Below, in pieces: positions 45,301 through 57,080 of a stretch of DNA of 64,000 nucleotides. The position numbers were made by a program, and so were the translations under genes. The notes below the pieces were generated by a model. The model worked only from the letters and a program-made list of their open reading frames with translations. It was not told where the DNA came from and ran no database searches. Source of the DNA: Pelobates cultripes (lineage: Eukaryota > Chordata > Amphibia > Anura > Pelobatidae). Every line of letters begins with the position of its first letter. Within the stretch, counting starts at the first letter, position 1. The DNA lies in assembly GCA_933207985.1 (NCBI GenBank), contig OW240913.1, forward strand, positions 277,126,987-277,190,986, in the 5' to 3' direction.

Positions 45301-47240
45301 GGTATAGGTTTTAATGGGCTTTGGAAAGTTACAAGGTCAAAAATACGCTTGTCCATTTTTGGTTTTACACATTGAAAATTGGCAAAGCGATTTTCTGGGC
45401 CTATCTTGCCTTTGAGAGAGCATGGAAGCCTGGGTAATAACATTTCCACTATTATGACATACCATTTTCAAAAGTAGGCAACCCAGAGTATTTCAAATGA
45501 TGCATTTTAAGATGTTTGATCTTACCACTTTATCAGAAATGAAGGGCCCACATAGCGGTAATAGTTTTATTTGTGCTTTTCCACACACAAACTCACTTCA
45601 CAGGACATTTCCTATACCTGGTATGAGTTATTGCAACAAAGCCTCACTATTTTTTTTTTGCATTGTCTCCTGAATATAACAGTACCCCCATGTACCAGAT
45701 TTTCAGTTTTTTTTGGGAAGTCACAGGGACAAATATATTAGATGTCCATTTCAAAGTTGGAAATTTGACAAAGTGATTTCCTGGGCCTATTTCGCCTTTG
45801 AGAGAGCATGGCAGCCTGGGTAATAACATTTCCACTATTATGGCATACCATTTTCAAAAGTAGGCAACCCAGAGTATTTAAAATGGTGCATTTTAAGATG
45901 TTTGATCTAACCACTTTATCAGAAATGAAGGGCCCACATAGCGGTAATAGTTTTATTTGTGCTTTTTTCCACACATGAACTCACTTTTCACAGGACATTT
46001 CCTATTCCTGGTATGAGTTATTGCAACAAAGCCTCACTATTTTTTTAAACATTGTCTCCTAAATATAACAGTACCCCCATGTACTGGATTTTCTGTTTTT
46101 TGGGGGAAGTCACAGGGACAAATATATTAGATGTCCATTTCAAAGTTGAAAATTTGACAAAGTGATTTCCTAGGCCTATTTCGCCTTTGAGAGAACATAG
46201 CAGCCTGGGTAATAACATTTCCACTATTATGGCATACCATTTTCAAAAGTAGGCAACCCAGAGTATTACAAATGGTGCATTTTAAGATGTTTGATCTAAC
46301 CACTTTATCATAAATCAAGGGCCCACATAGCAGTAATAGTTTTATTTGTGCTTTTTTCCACACATTAACTCACTTTTCACAGGACATTTCCTATTCCTGG
46401 TATGAGTTATTGCAACAAAGCCTCACTATTTTTTTAAACATTTTCTCCTGAATATAACACTAACCCCATGTACTGGATTTTCAGTTTTTTGGGGGAAGTC
46501 ACAGGGACAAATATATTAGATGTCCATTTCAAAGTTGGAAATTTGACAAAGTGATTTGCTGGGCCTATGTGGCTATTTAGAGAGCATGGCAGCCTGGGTA
46601 ATAACATTTCCACCGTTATGGCAAACCATTTTCAAAAGTAGGCAATCCAGAGTACAACAAATGGCAGACCTTGAGATGTTTGGTCTAGCCATTTTAACAG
46701 AAATGACGGGCCCATGTAGCAATTTCTACTTTTATTTTTGTCTTTTTAATCACATAAATTGCATTTTCACTAGAAATATCATAATCCTGGTATTAGTGCA
46801 ATAAAACCTCAGTATTTTGATTTAACACCCTCTTCTGAATATAACGGTACCCCCAGATATCATTATTTAAGATTCTTTCCGATAAGTACAGGGCGAAATA
46901 TATTAGATGCCCTTTTAGCTTGTAAGTTTGACAAAGTGATTTTCTGGGCCTATGTGGCTATTCAGAGAGCATGGCAGCGTGGGTAATAACATTTCCACCG
47001 TTATGGCATACCATTTTCAAAAGTAAACAACCCAGAGTACAACAAATGGCAAACCTTGAGATGTTTTGTCTAGCCATTTTAACAGAAATGATGGGCCCAT
47101 GTAGCAATTTCTATTTTTATTTTTGTCTTTTTAATCACATAAATTGCATTTTCACTAGAAATGTCATAATCCTGGTATTAGTTAGTGCACTAAAAACCTC
47201 AGTATTTTGATTTAACACTGTCATCTAAATATGACGATAC
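45301..47240. repeat. Tandem array B in piggyBac copy 2, period ~388 bp
   Basis: Anchor GATGTCCATTTCAAAG at 45741, 46130 and 46519, with a diverged form at 46906, spaced 389, 389 and 387 bp. Units carry GGGCCTATTTCGCCTTTGAG, GCATGGCAGCCTGGGTAATA and TTTTCAAAAGTAGGCAACCC. About five units. They are diverged relatives of array A (same order of GGGCCTA, GGCAGCC and AAGTAGRCA motifs). Confidence 0.93.
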
Positions 47241-48510
47241 CTACATGTACAATGTTTCCAGGTTTTTAGTATATCACAGGAATAGTACAGTACCCCCACA
47301 TACACTTTGATCTGAATAGCAGAGAGAGGCAGATAGATCTTTGACTAAGATATTGTAGCATTTTTTTTTGTGAAGGCACATTTCAAGTACTACAAATGTA
47401 GTATTTTGAGTTGTTTGGTGTAGCCACTTTAGAATGGCTAGCATAAACAGGGACAGGCCAAGGTCAGGGGGATCCAGAAGTCAGAGTAGTCGGTAAAACA
47501 AGCCAATGGGTCGGTACAGGCAGCTAACGAAGCGTAGTCAGGACAAGCCGAGGTCAGGGAATCCAGGGAAATCAAGCAAACAAACTGCCAAAGTACCATA
47601 CAGAGTGATTTAGTAGTTCAGCTCTGTATGGTAGACTTTGAAACAGTCTGTTATGCAGAGGGCGGGTAGGGATGGACAGGAGGGGCAATAATAACTGGAG
47701 TCCTTCCGGACTCCTCTTTTCCAGCAAACACGTCATTTTCGTTGGGGTGACCTTTTACAGGGTGTGGAGGGGATTCGGGAAGGGAAATGTTTGCTGAAAA
47801 GTCGTTGGACATCTTCTGATTCCAAAGGAGGGTTAGGATTTGGGGGTCTGGGCAAATATAATTTGAGACAAAATTTGGACCATAAACTCTAGAAATGGGC
47901 ACGGTCTACCTATGGCTTCCTTTTTATAAAGCACATAGGTATTGAAAATTGCAATCTGGGTTATGTAGATTGCTATTTTCTTGTACCTGGTCCTACTATT
48001 CCGGTTTACCAGATAGGGCTTTATGCACTGATCAGCCAAGTCTACTCCCCCATAAACTTGCTGTAGTCTACAATGCACTTCGGCTTCTCCAGCTGCTCAG
48101 CTGCACCTCTCGCAGACACTGGCACTGAAGTTTTGTCATGCATTGTAGACAACATGTACACATCTTTCCTATCGGTGAAGCGAAGGGCAAGCAACTCATC
48201 CTGGTGGAGCGCTGAAAGGGAGCCTCTACTGCAACTACCTCTTGCCAGGGTTTGGGGGAAACCTCTACGATTCTTACGCACTGTGCCACAGGCTACGGTC
48301 TCAAAGCAAAATAGAGTTTTAAATAACTCTATGCTTGTGTAATAGTTGTCAACCCATAGCCTGTATCCCTTATTTAACAAGGAAGGATTAGGTCCCATAC
48401 TATCTTGCCACATGCAGGGCCACCATCAGGGCATGACAACCGCAATGGTTGTCATGGGCCCGACGGTCCTGGGGGGCCCGGACTGCTCAGGTCGTCTGGG
48501 CCCCACATTC

Positions 48511-48563
48511 AGTGGGTACATACCGGGTCGCAGAGGGCCCTGCGACCCCGGTATGTACCCACT
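48511..48563. repeat. Long palindrome in hAT left arm
   Basis: AGTGGGTACATACCGGG at the left is mirrored by CCCCGGTATGTACCCACT at the right, with a TCGCAG/CTGCGA stem extension. It would form a hairpin of about 23 base pairs. Confidence 0.92.
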
Positions 48564-48784
48564 GGGCCAGCCTCTTCTCCTGGGGGGCCCAGCAGCTGGT
48601 CACCTCAGGGCCCCCCAGAGGCTGGCCCTGACAGCTGGCTGGCGCGCGAGGGAGCACTCTCCTCTGTGTGCTTCCTCTTCCGTTCCCTCGCGCACCGTAC
48701 TGATGCCGGAGCCGGAAGATGACTTCATCTTCCGGCGCGAAGCCAGCAAATGCAGCGTGCGAGAAGCGCCGAAGTGCCGGCCAG

Positions 48785-49875
48785 CAAAAATAGAAGTAGA
48801 GAGTGAGAGTAGAGAAAAATTAAGGAAGGAGGGAGAGAGGTAGAGAAATAAATTTAGGAAGAGGAGAAAAAGAGGTAGGAAGGAGAGGAGAAAAATTTAA
48901 AAAGAGGAAGGAAATTTAGGAGAGGGAGGAAAAGAGGTAAGATAGGGAGGGGAGAGGGAGGAAAAATGGTAAGGAGGAGGGAGGAGAAAAAAAGAGGTAG
49001 GAGGAGGGAGAAATTTGAGGAAATAATTTAAAAGAGGAGAGGGAGGAGGAAAAATTTAGGAAAGAGAGGTGAGGAGGGAGGAAAAAGAGGCTAAAAGGGG
49101 AGGGAGGAAAAGAGAGGAAGTGAGGGGAGAGTGGAGGAAAGAGGTGAGGGGAGAGGAAGAGGTGAGGGAGGAAGAGAGGTAGAGAGAAAGAGGTACGAGG
49201 TATAGAGAGAAAGAAATTTTTGAGGGGAGAGGAAAAGAAGTGAGGGAGGGAGAGGAAGGAGAGGTGAGGGAGAGGGAGAGGAAGAGAGAAATTTTTGGGG
49301 GGAGAGGAAGAGGAGGTGGAGGGGGGGAGAAGGCAATGAGAGGGAAGGGGAGAAGGAAATTGGAGAGGAGGGGGGAGAAGAAGGAAGTTGGAGGGGGGGA
49401 GAAGAAGGAAATTTGAGGGGGGGAGGAAGGAAATTTCTGGGAGGGGGGGAGAGGAAGGAAATTTGAGGGGGGGAGGAAGGAAATTTGGAGGGGGGAGAAG
49501 GCAATGAGAGGGAAGGGGAGAAGGACATTGGAGAGGGAGGGAGAAGGAAGTGGAGAGGGAGAAGGAAGTTGTTGTGGGGAGAAAGAAAGAAAGTGGAGAG
49601 GAGAAAGAAAGAGAGAAGTGGAGAGAGGGAAAGAAGAGAGAAGTGGAGGGAGGAGGAGAAAAGGAATTTTAGAGGAGGGAGAAAGAAAGAGAAATTCGAG
49701 GTGGGAGAAGAAGGAAATTGTAGAGGGAGGAAGAGAAGATGGAAATTGGAGAAGGGGGGAGAAGAAGGAGAGGAGAGAAGAAGGAAATTGGAGAGAGGGA
49801 GGGGGAGAAGAAATTGGAGGGGGAGAAGGAAATTGGAGAGGGGAGAGAAATTGACGAGGGGGAGGGGGAGAGATT
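48785..49875. repeat. 1.1-kb purine-rich (GA) low-complexity tract
   Basis: Almost entirely A and G on the plus strand, in units such as GGAGGGAGGAAAAAGAGG and GGGGGGAGAAGGAAATTTG. A near duplication occurs at about 49318-49358 and 49483-49523 (GGGGGAGAAGGCAATGAGAG). The long Ser/Pro/Phe and Glu/Arg/Lys ORFs across it are composition artefacts. Confidence 0.93.
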
Positions 49876-51099
49876 GACATACATCACACACACTGCAGCA
49901 CTGGTGTTACTTAACATGGCAGATCATATGGGTGGGGCATTGTGATGTCACATGGGGGGGCGGCAAACTTTACTTTTGCCTAGGGCGGCAAAAATCCTTG
50001 CACCGGCCCTGCAGACACTGCATTACTGTGGGCGGACTCGGGGGGGGGGGCTGCAGCACTTTGGGCGGACTCGGGGGGCCCAGACCTTGAGCTGTGTCAG
50101 GGGCCCCACAATTTCTGATGGCAGCCCTGGCCACATGTACCTACAGAATCAGGGCATCCTGGCGGGTCAAGATGGCTATCCTTCCCCTGATAAATATGAA
50201 ATGCCCATGTATATCCAGATTTGGATTCACACAATTTTTAAAATTTTACACTGTATCAGGACCGTTTAGAAGGGATATACTGCTTAAAGAGTAATTTACC
50301 CTTAAACTTCATTAAGGACTCATCTATACAAATATTTTCTTCAGGGACATTTGAATTTGTCTGACAGGAGTTCAATTAGGGGCCGAATTTTGTACAGTCT
50401 GTCAAACAATGGGTCGTTTCTTGGGGGGCACAGTGTGTTATCGTTGAAGTGGAGGAAACGCAGCTGAGCAGCTGCTCATAACGTTTCCTCTTCATAACCT
50501 CAGGGAAAAGAGGGGTAGCCAGGATGGGGTGCTTGTAAAAGTAGGACCTGACACTCAGCTTTTTGACAATGCCCATAACTAGAGTTAGGGCCCCAAATTT
50601 CCGCATTTCTGCGAGATCCGCCGATTGTAATGTGACCCCGGATTCGCAGTCAGATATTGGTTGGCAAATAAATTGGTTTGCTCAAACAATAACTGAAATA
50701 CTTCCTCTGACATGAACAAATCAAACTATTTTAGGGGCTCCCTAGCATCCACCATAACAGTGATGCCAGGGGTCGCCGTAAATGGGGGAATATCTGGGGC
50801 CTTCAGGTTTGGGGCACCCTGTCTCCATCTGGCATTGGGCTTGCTGAGCGTCCTCTTGTTGGTGGTGGTGGGGCACCATCACTAGAGGAGTCAGTCATAG
50901 CCTCAATGTCAGAGGCAGTGATAGTGTCACTGTCTTGCAGGGTGTCACTATCACTGCCTGCCAGAATGGCGTACGCCTCCTAGGCCGAGTAGCGACATGC
51001 CATTCTAGGGGGGACTACTCAAAATTAATCAAAAAATTCTAAGGGGGAAATTACAAAATTCCTACCTGCCTAACACCCTACTACCCACCCTCAAAAACC

Positions 51100-51852
51100 C
51101 ACAAAAAAATAAATAAATGTACTGATCGCAGTTTAGGCTGCTGCAACCAGTACTGAAAGGGTTCATTTTTTATTTATTTTTTGTTTTTTTAATAAAAATA
51201 ACCCCCCCCCAAAAAGTCAGCCTGATCAGAGAGCCCTCTGATCACAGTGATCACTGGTACAATACTGTACAGTAGCGATACTGTACAGTACAGTGATCAC
51301 GGCACCGGAGAATGGGCTTAGGGAGATTTGGGTTGCTGCGGCTGACAAAAAGTTAAAAAAAATGTAAAAATATTTTTTGACCCAAAAAAAATAAATAATA
51401 ATAGTACAAATGTACTAAAATCCCTAAACAGGCGGATCACAGTGTTAAATGCTGTGACCAGCACTGGAAGGGTTAGAAATTACTTTTTTTTTAACTTTTT
51501 CTTTATTTTTAACAATTCTTTCTCCTACAGGGCTCTCCAGCAATGATCTCTCTGCCTCTCTCTCTCAGATCAAAGTGAGGTGAGGAGAGGGGCAGAGACA
51601 ATGTGACAGCCAGTGATTTAAAATCATTGGCTGACACATTGTAACAGTGATCGCAGTGACTGGCTGTCACTGCGATCACAAACTGCAGATAACTACGGAT
51701 TGGCCACAGGGGACCTGCCTGGGTTGCCAGGCAGGTCCCCCCACAGTTTGAGAGGGATCGGGGAAACGTGGGTGGGCTTAAATGCCGTGGCGTGCTATGC
51801 CGCCGTAAAGGCGTTTAAGACCATTAACGCTGGGACGGCATAGCACACCACT
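51100..51852. other. piggyBac copy 2 5' region with several hairpins
   Basis: Upstream of the transposase ATG. Inverted pairs include CACAGTGATCACTGG/ACAGTGATCAC around CTGTACAG repeats (51238-51300), GTGATCGCAGTGACTGGC/CTGTCACTGCGATCAC (51648-51682), GGGGACCTGCCTGGG/CCAGGCAGGTCCCC (51708-51742) and CGTGCTATGCCG/CGGCATAGCAC (51790-51849). Their role is unknown. Confidence 0.75.
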
Positions 51853-54800
51853 TTTTTATTATGTTTTTCAGATAAGAAAACATTGATACTGTACTTTGCA
51901 ACTGATCTACTTGTCTACTGAACATTCTTGTAAATTACGTTGTTTTATATGGTGTTTTATAGAGTATTGCTATAGATTACTACTGCAATACTCTGACACT
52001 GTACTACCTCCTCTAGGTACACACTGGTGGTCTGAGATTCTGGTCTGTAGCTCTTGTAGGTGCAGACCACTGTAAATGCTCCGTTCTGGTCTCTGACTGC
52101 TAGGTATCATCGGCATTGATCAACACCAGCTAGACGTGCAAACCATCAGCTCCCTCCCTATTGCAAATAAGCACAAGACCAGTTAGGAAGAACTTTAGAT
52201 CTGCCTGCTAGCCAAGGCAGCGGCAGGGTGGCCCCTTAAAGCTGGTGCTATAATGGTAGTGCGAGCTCATTGCCTTAAACCAAAAAGGGCACCATCTGCC
52301 TCATAAATGTGTTTGCAATAAACACATTTTACTAGTAGTTGTCAAAAGTTTGTATATACAATTCTGGGTTATGGAAACATGCCAAAATTGTGCATACATA
52401 ATTATGGTAGTAATGGAGATCCAAGAGGAACTGTTTTGCAAATTATCACTTAGTAAGTCAATGTGACACTTTTTAAAGCAAGGTCATTGTCTGTCAGTAA
52501 CATATAGTATATCGGTATATATGTACTGTCATTTAACACTGTCTAACCCAAGGTGTATGTATGGCTGAAGGATCTTGTCATTTACTAAAGATAAAGATTA
52601 GTAATTTTTATTTTTTTTACATATACTACCTTTAAAGAAAATGTGCTCTTTTTAAAATTTGATGACAGGTTTATTATACTAAATAAGATTTTTTGAATGA
52701 CCATTGTCCCTTAAACAGTTTATGTGCTTGTGTCTATAAAAATATTAATGTATAACATTTTTATATTGTATTTTATGTTTACATTTACTAAAGATTGCTA
52801 GTTTCTGTGACCCATAAATATATGTAAATACACTCTTTTTCTCTTCTTTTACTTCAGTACAATGTCTTTACAAGGTTATCTTCTCTATCCTTTGCTGCAT
52901 CTTAAGTTCATTATCTCTTAATAGTCCCCAAGTGGATAAATTGTGTCTATTCTCATTATGTGATCCTTAAATATTTGTAAACTGTCACTATAATGTCAAA
53001 AGATCTTCAGTTATATAGGCTAAATAATTCCAGCCATTCCTCAACAATGATATTTTGCAGACCACTAATCAATGCACCTCTCCAATTTGGACACACACTA
53101 ATTTATCTAATTCTATCTCTAAATAAGTGCAGTTTTCCAGCAATAGATATCTTTTTATCTCAACTCTAAGGCAGTTGTTCATCATAAAAACCTTGTTAGA
53201 AGGACTCCTACTTCTACTGTAATGAATCAGAACTTAGTTTCTATAGTAACCCAAAAGTCAATAGATAAATATAACAGTTGAAATACCTCACATGCTAATG
53301 GTGGTAATCTACTAATTATTGAATTAAAAGCATCTTGGCAAAAGCATTACAAATGCTCCACATAGTGATGCGTTGAGCCAATTGGTGCAACATGGAGATT
53401 GCCAGTCATGCGCACTAGCCCCCAATGCTTATGGGAAAGTATTGGATTGGCTGGAAACTTCTGTAATGATTGTAAAACTATTAATTTAATTATTAAAGGT
53501 GGAAGGCCTACAAAGCTAAATAGTTAGGGGAAAAGTGTACTGATAGGAATACGTTTTATTCCTAACATTTTAGATTTCTTTAATTTGCAGGTTGGGTGTC
53601 ATTACGTTTTGCTTTTTTTATGGCTTACCTTGCTATGAGTGATTTATTTACTGGGGCATTTCAATACCACAGCCATATATTTTATGCTTTGTTCATGCTT
53701 GAAAAATATTTGACAAATACCTTGTTAAATCTGGAAAGTCATCACATTTTCGCCTTAATTTTTTAGAGCCTGACGTAAAAATATTTTAATGAAGGGTATA
53801 AGTTATGCCAAAATGGCATTTACTATTTTTACATATATAATCAGTTATACTAGTGTAGAATCCTCTAAAATCATTGATATATCAATGGGTAATGCTGTTA
53901 GATAGACTAAGCAACTTATGCAAGAAGATTTGATACATTTACATCAGTAGGCATACCTCCATAGCTGTGACTATATTTTACCTGCCAGTCGCTTCTTGCT
54001 AATGTCAAATAAATGCCCACTGCACAACAAATTAGCAAAAAAATACTAAGATAATACTTTATTAATTAAAAAGAGCAAATAACTATATATTCATAATCAA
54101 TCATTAATCAATGCATGTCTCAATAATGTAATCATAACTCTCAGAAACAACATGATCATCATGCGTATACAAGGCAAAAGTTCATGATATGTACAAAAAA
54201 AAAAAATTGGTCTGTATTAGTACTGTTTACAAAGAAAATATATAAGCAAGCTAAGAAGTCTGTACTAAGTGTTACCTCAATAATGTGGTTAGGGACAGGA
54301 ACCAAGAGACACACACCCAACGTTTTGTCCTGGGGAACCCTTTTCACGGCATAATTGGTATCACAGATGTAGACGTGGAACTTATGTACTACAACAAAAA
54401 TAGGCCTAGCCAGAGACGCCCAATGGTTTGACTACTTACTGAGACAGTGACAGGGGACTCATGGCACAATACCATCTACAGTGGACTGTAAAGGTTATGG
54501 TTTCTAGATTGCCCCTTTAACACCCATAATTACTGATGCTGCTTAAAGTTTTAGGAAATATTTTAATCCATTATATTATCCTGCATTTAAATTGCTTTAT
54601 CATAATTCTAAATTATACATCAACATAATTGGTACTGGCATCGTAACTTCTATAGCTGAAGTGTAAATCTTTCGGGGCATATACCTTAGACTGCCAAACT
54701 TTGATAAAGAACCACCAAATTTAAAGATGGACATTGCCCTTTCACACTCTGCAAATCCAATGAGCACACTTAACATAATACTAAAATTAGATTAGAATGT

Positions 54801-55305
54801 TAGTCCTCTAGCAGATGGCTTAATAAATTTTACTTTTTATTGAGTATTATTAATTTGAAAATATTTAGCACAGATGCTACTTTGTTTCCATGTGAAAGAA
54901 GTAAAACCAATCCCTTTATATTTCTCTGCCTTGTATACCCAATATGGAGCGTTATTAGTGTGTTAAACATCCTCTTCATGTGAATGGTGAAGTGCCATAA
55001 TTAATATTTTGCATTTTTGGTTCTATACAGGTGGCGTGGGGCACCATTAGAATTGTGCACCACTGGCTTTTAAATTACTGTGATAAGAACACTTGTACAG
55101 GGAATCTCAATATTTTTAAAATACCTTTCACTAATGTATTACTTATAAAGATAAAGAAAACACAAATTTCAGCAAATGCAATTGAAGTCTACACAATTAC
55201 AACAAAAAATTACGGTTTTAAACAAAATCTGTTCTCCATCATAACTGTTACAATACGTTGTAGTGGTTATGGTGATTCTAGTTTTAAGATACGCAGTAAA
55301 CTTAC
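51853..55305. other. Non-coding DNA downstream of GRIK2 exon (presumed intron)
   Basis: AT-rich with no exon showing the next GluK2 residues (which should begin with a KADLAVAP-like stretch) in either frame order. The 62-codon minus ORF at 54159-54347 has no family features. Confidence 0.55.
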
Positions 55306-55512
55306 ATGGTCCATAAGTTCACGAACCATCCCATTCCATTGCTGCGTGGAATCTTCCTTTGCCCCATATTTTCCATCTTCCACAAGTCTGATCTCGTACT
55401 TAAATCCCAGAATGTGAGATAACTTCATGAGCAGATCAATACAATATCCTTCAAATCTCTCATTCCCATAAAGTGGCTTATCAGATTTCTTAAACATCAC
55501 ATAAGGTTCTTC
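55306..55512 (-). CDS. GRIK2: GRIK2-like kainate receptor internal exon: S1 ligand-binding lobe
   Basis: Minus-strand exon of 69 codons, phase 0 at both ends. A pyrimidine tract and CAG acceptor lie at 55513-55515 and a GTAAGT donor at 55305-55300. It runs from [16 protein letters not shown] through [11 protein letters not shown] and [10 protein letters not shown] to [11 protein letters not shown]. It encodes the first half of S1 of the glutamate-binding clamshell. The Tyr in DGKYG corresponds to a ligand-contacting Tyr in AMPA/kainate receptors (family knowledge). The Arg that binds the glutamate carboxylate lies in the next exon, which is not in the window. It follows exon 58319-58432 after a 2.8-kb intron. 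About a dozen residues differ from the mammalian GluK2 I recall (for example MKLSH and KEDSTQ stretches), more than in the neighbouring exon. An anuran GRIK2 or a GRIK2-like paralogue both fit. Confidence 0.93.
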
Positions 55513-56600
55513 CTGCAAGGGTAAAGAATATAAAATGTTTAAAAAGAATTTTGCTAAGTAGTGTAACTGGCTTTAGATTTTCGGCTCTGATCTAAACGTG
55601 TTGGTGTATTACTATTTTTAATCTTCCTACAGTTGTTGACCTACTTTCTCTACACAGTATACATTAATAAGTAATCTGATTACTAGTTTTAAATATTTGG
55701 TTTTAAATTAACTAGCTGCAGTTATTTTATATTTTGTATATTATCTAATGGTAATCCTGCAAATGGTCATCTATTTTTCTTACAGCAATCTGAAACAACA
55801 ATCTCGACAATATTCTTAAAGGGTACTGGACATGCTCTTTAGAACTATTTAGAAATTATGATCTTTTTAAAGAATCTAAGATTCTTTCTATACATTGTGC
55901 CAGCAGAATTGCAAATATATAGACTTGGAGAAAAACCTGTTTACAAATAAGTCTTTTTCCCACCAGTCTTTCAATTCTCCATGTATACTCTTTGTCTACT
56001 CTGCTTAATTGTATCCTTTTTCAGTCCATTGGAAGAGTAGGAGTGAAGAGGGAATTCTTCATTTACTGTGTGTGTGTATGCCATTGATTATATGTATGTA
56101 AGTCTGTGGTCCTGTATGTGATTCTGTGTGTATGTCTGTGGTTAGGTGTGTGTATGTATGTGGTTGTGTGTGTGTATGTATCTGTGGTTCTGTGTGAGCA
56201 TTTATGTATGTCTGTAATTTATGTGTAAATGTCTGTGATTATGTGTGTGTGTGTCTTTGATTATGTTTGTGTGTGAAAATGTGTATTTGTTTAGTAAATG
56301 GCTCCCTAATTTGGTACACATGCATTTCTTTCTTTCTTTCTCTTTTTTTCCAGAATATTTTTTTTTTATAAAAGATATTTAAAATAAATAGAGGAAAAGT
56401 TTATGTTACCATGACAGGATTGTCTTTGAAAACAAAGGGGGTGGGGGGAGAGGAATACCTGCATAACAGTGTTATTTTAATAATATCATAGCTTTTACTC
56501 TGAGTTGTCTATCTTAACAAATTTCATATGACTACCTATTGGCATTTTTAAAAACCAGGACATGGTTAAAATAAACATATTCTTTCTATTTTTTTTTTCC

Positions 56601-56609
<9 letters not shown>

Positions 56610-56638
<29 letters not shown>

Positions 56639-57080
56639 TTATATAGTGCCAACAAATTCCGTAGTGCTTTACAATGGGTGGACTAACAAACATTTAATTG
56701 TAACCAGACAAGTTTGACACACAGAAACAGAGGGGTTGAGGGCACTGCTCAATGAACTTACATGCTAGAGCGAGTGGGGTAAAGTGACACAAAAGGTAAA
56801 GGAAATATTAGGGAAGTAAATTGGTAGAATTGTATTCAATTAAGACTTAGTGGTTTGTTTGTTTTTTAAGCCATTAACAGTTTGATATGCTTTTGTGAAA
56901 AAGTTAGTTTTTTTTAATGATTTTTTTGAAGGAGTGGAGACTGGGTGAGCGTCTAACAGAAAAGGGAACGGAGTTTCACAGGAACGGTGGAAGCAAAGAG
57001 AAGTCTTGGATACGAGCATTAGAGGTGAGAGCACGAACAGAGGTTAGACACAGGTTTAGTTTAGGTTGCTTTAGTAAGGT
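56610..57080. repeat. Interspersed repeat with (ATT)n lead
   Basis: (ATT)n at 56606-56637, then TTTATATAGTGCCAACAAATTCCGTAGTGCTTTACAATGG, a block widespread in fish and amphibian genomes. A GAGTGGAGACTGGGTGAGCG stretch follows. It is probably the 3' end of a LINE or SINE. The family was not identified with certainty. Confidence 0.5.

Larger units (their letters stand above)
48415..50129. mobile_element. hAT-type element inside piggyBac transposase
   Basis: Inverted ends CAGGGCCACCATCAG and CTGATGGCAGCCCTG, with a perfect 8-bp duplication GCCACATG (48407-48414 and 50130-50137). Its insertion splits the piggyBac frame cleanly. Left part: GC-rich with a long palindrome (48511-48563). Core: purine-rich DNA (48785-49875). 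Right part: includes GGGCGGCAAAAATCC then TTGCACCGGCCCTG (49984-50010), which looks like the end of another hAT family and may be a nested remnant. No transposase. Confidence 0.95.
47610..51003 (-). pseudogene. piggyBac transposase (copy 2), broken and split by hAT
   Basis: Minus strand from ATG at 51003. MACRYSA then TAG then EAYAILAGSDSD aligns with copy 1 (MFRKYSAEEAYALLA), so codon 8 is a nonsense change. Then LVMGIVKKLSVRSYF; FPEVMKRKRYEQLLS; ENICIDESLMKFKGKLLFKQ (catalytic Asp, 50290-50340); and a PGCPDSVG segment just before the hAT. After it come GYRLWVDNYYTSIELFKTLFC (another catalytic Asp), ACGTVRKNRRG, VYGGVDLADQCIKPY and a Cys-rich end RVCWKRGVRKDSSYYCPSCP ... CITDCFKVYHTE ending at 47610. 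Its first Cys codon is TGA. It has several frameshifts and is dead. Confidence 0.92.
43399..51852 (-). mobile_element. piggyBac transposon (copy 2) with tandem 3' array
   Basis: TTAA (43395-43398) then CCCCTTAAGGACGG is its 3' terminus. Running leftward on the minus strand it has a 5' region with hairpins (51100-51852), a broken transposase (51003-47610), and a 3' region of about nine ~390-bp units. The right terminus is missing: the subterminal hairpin GTGCTATGCCG...CGGCATAGCAC (51790-51852), like that of copy 1 at 10300-10375, is present but no CCTTAAGGGGTTAA follows. A hAT (48415-50129) interrupts the transposase. Confidence 0.85.

Noticed and set aside
49056..49891. Overlapping 266-274-codon Ser/Pro/Phe ORFs and Glu/Arg/Lys ORFs on the other strand
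   Set aside because: Both follow from the purine-rich tract; a GA tract rarely gives stops in any frame.
55031..55417. 128-codon plus-strand ORF
   Set aside because: Antisense shadow of the GRIK2 exon; the minus strand has the conserved protein and both splice sites.
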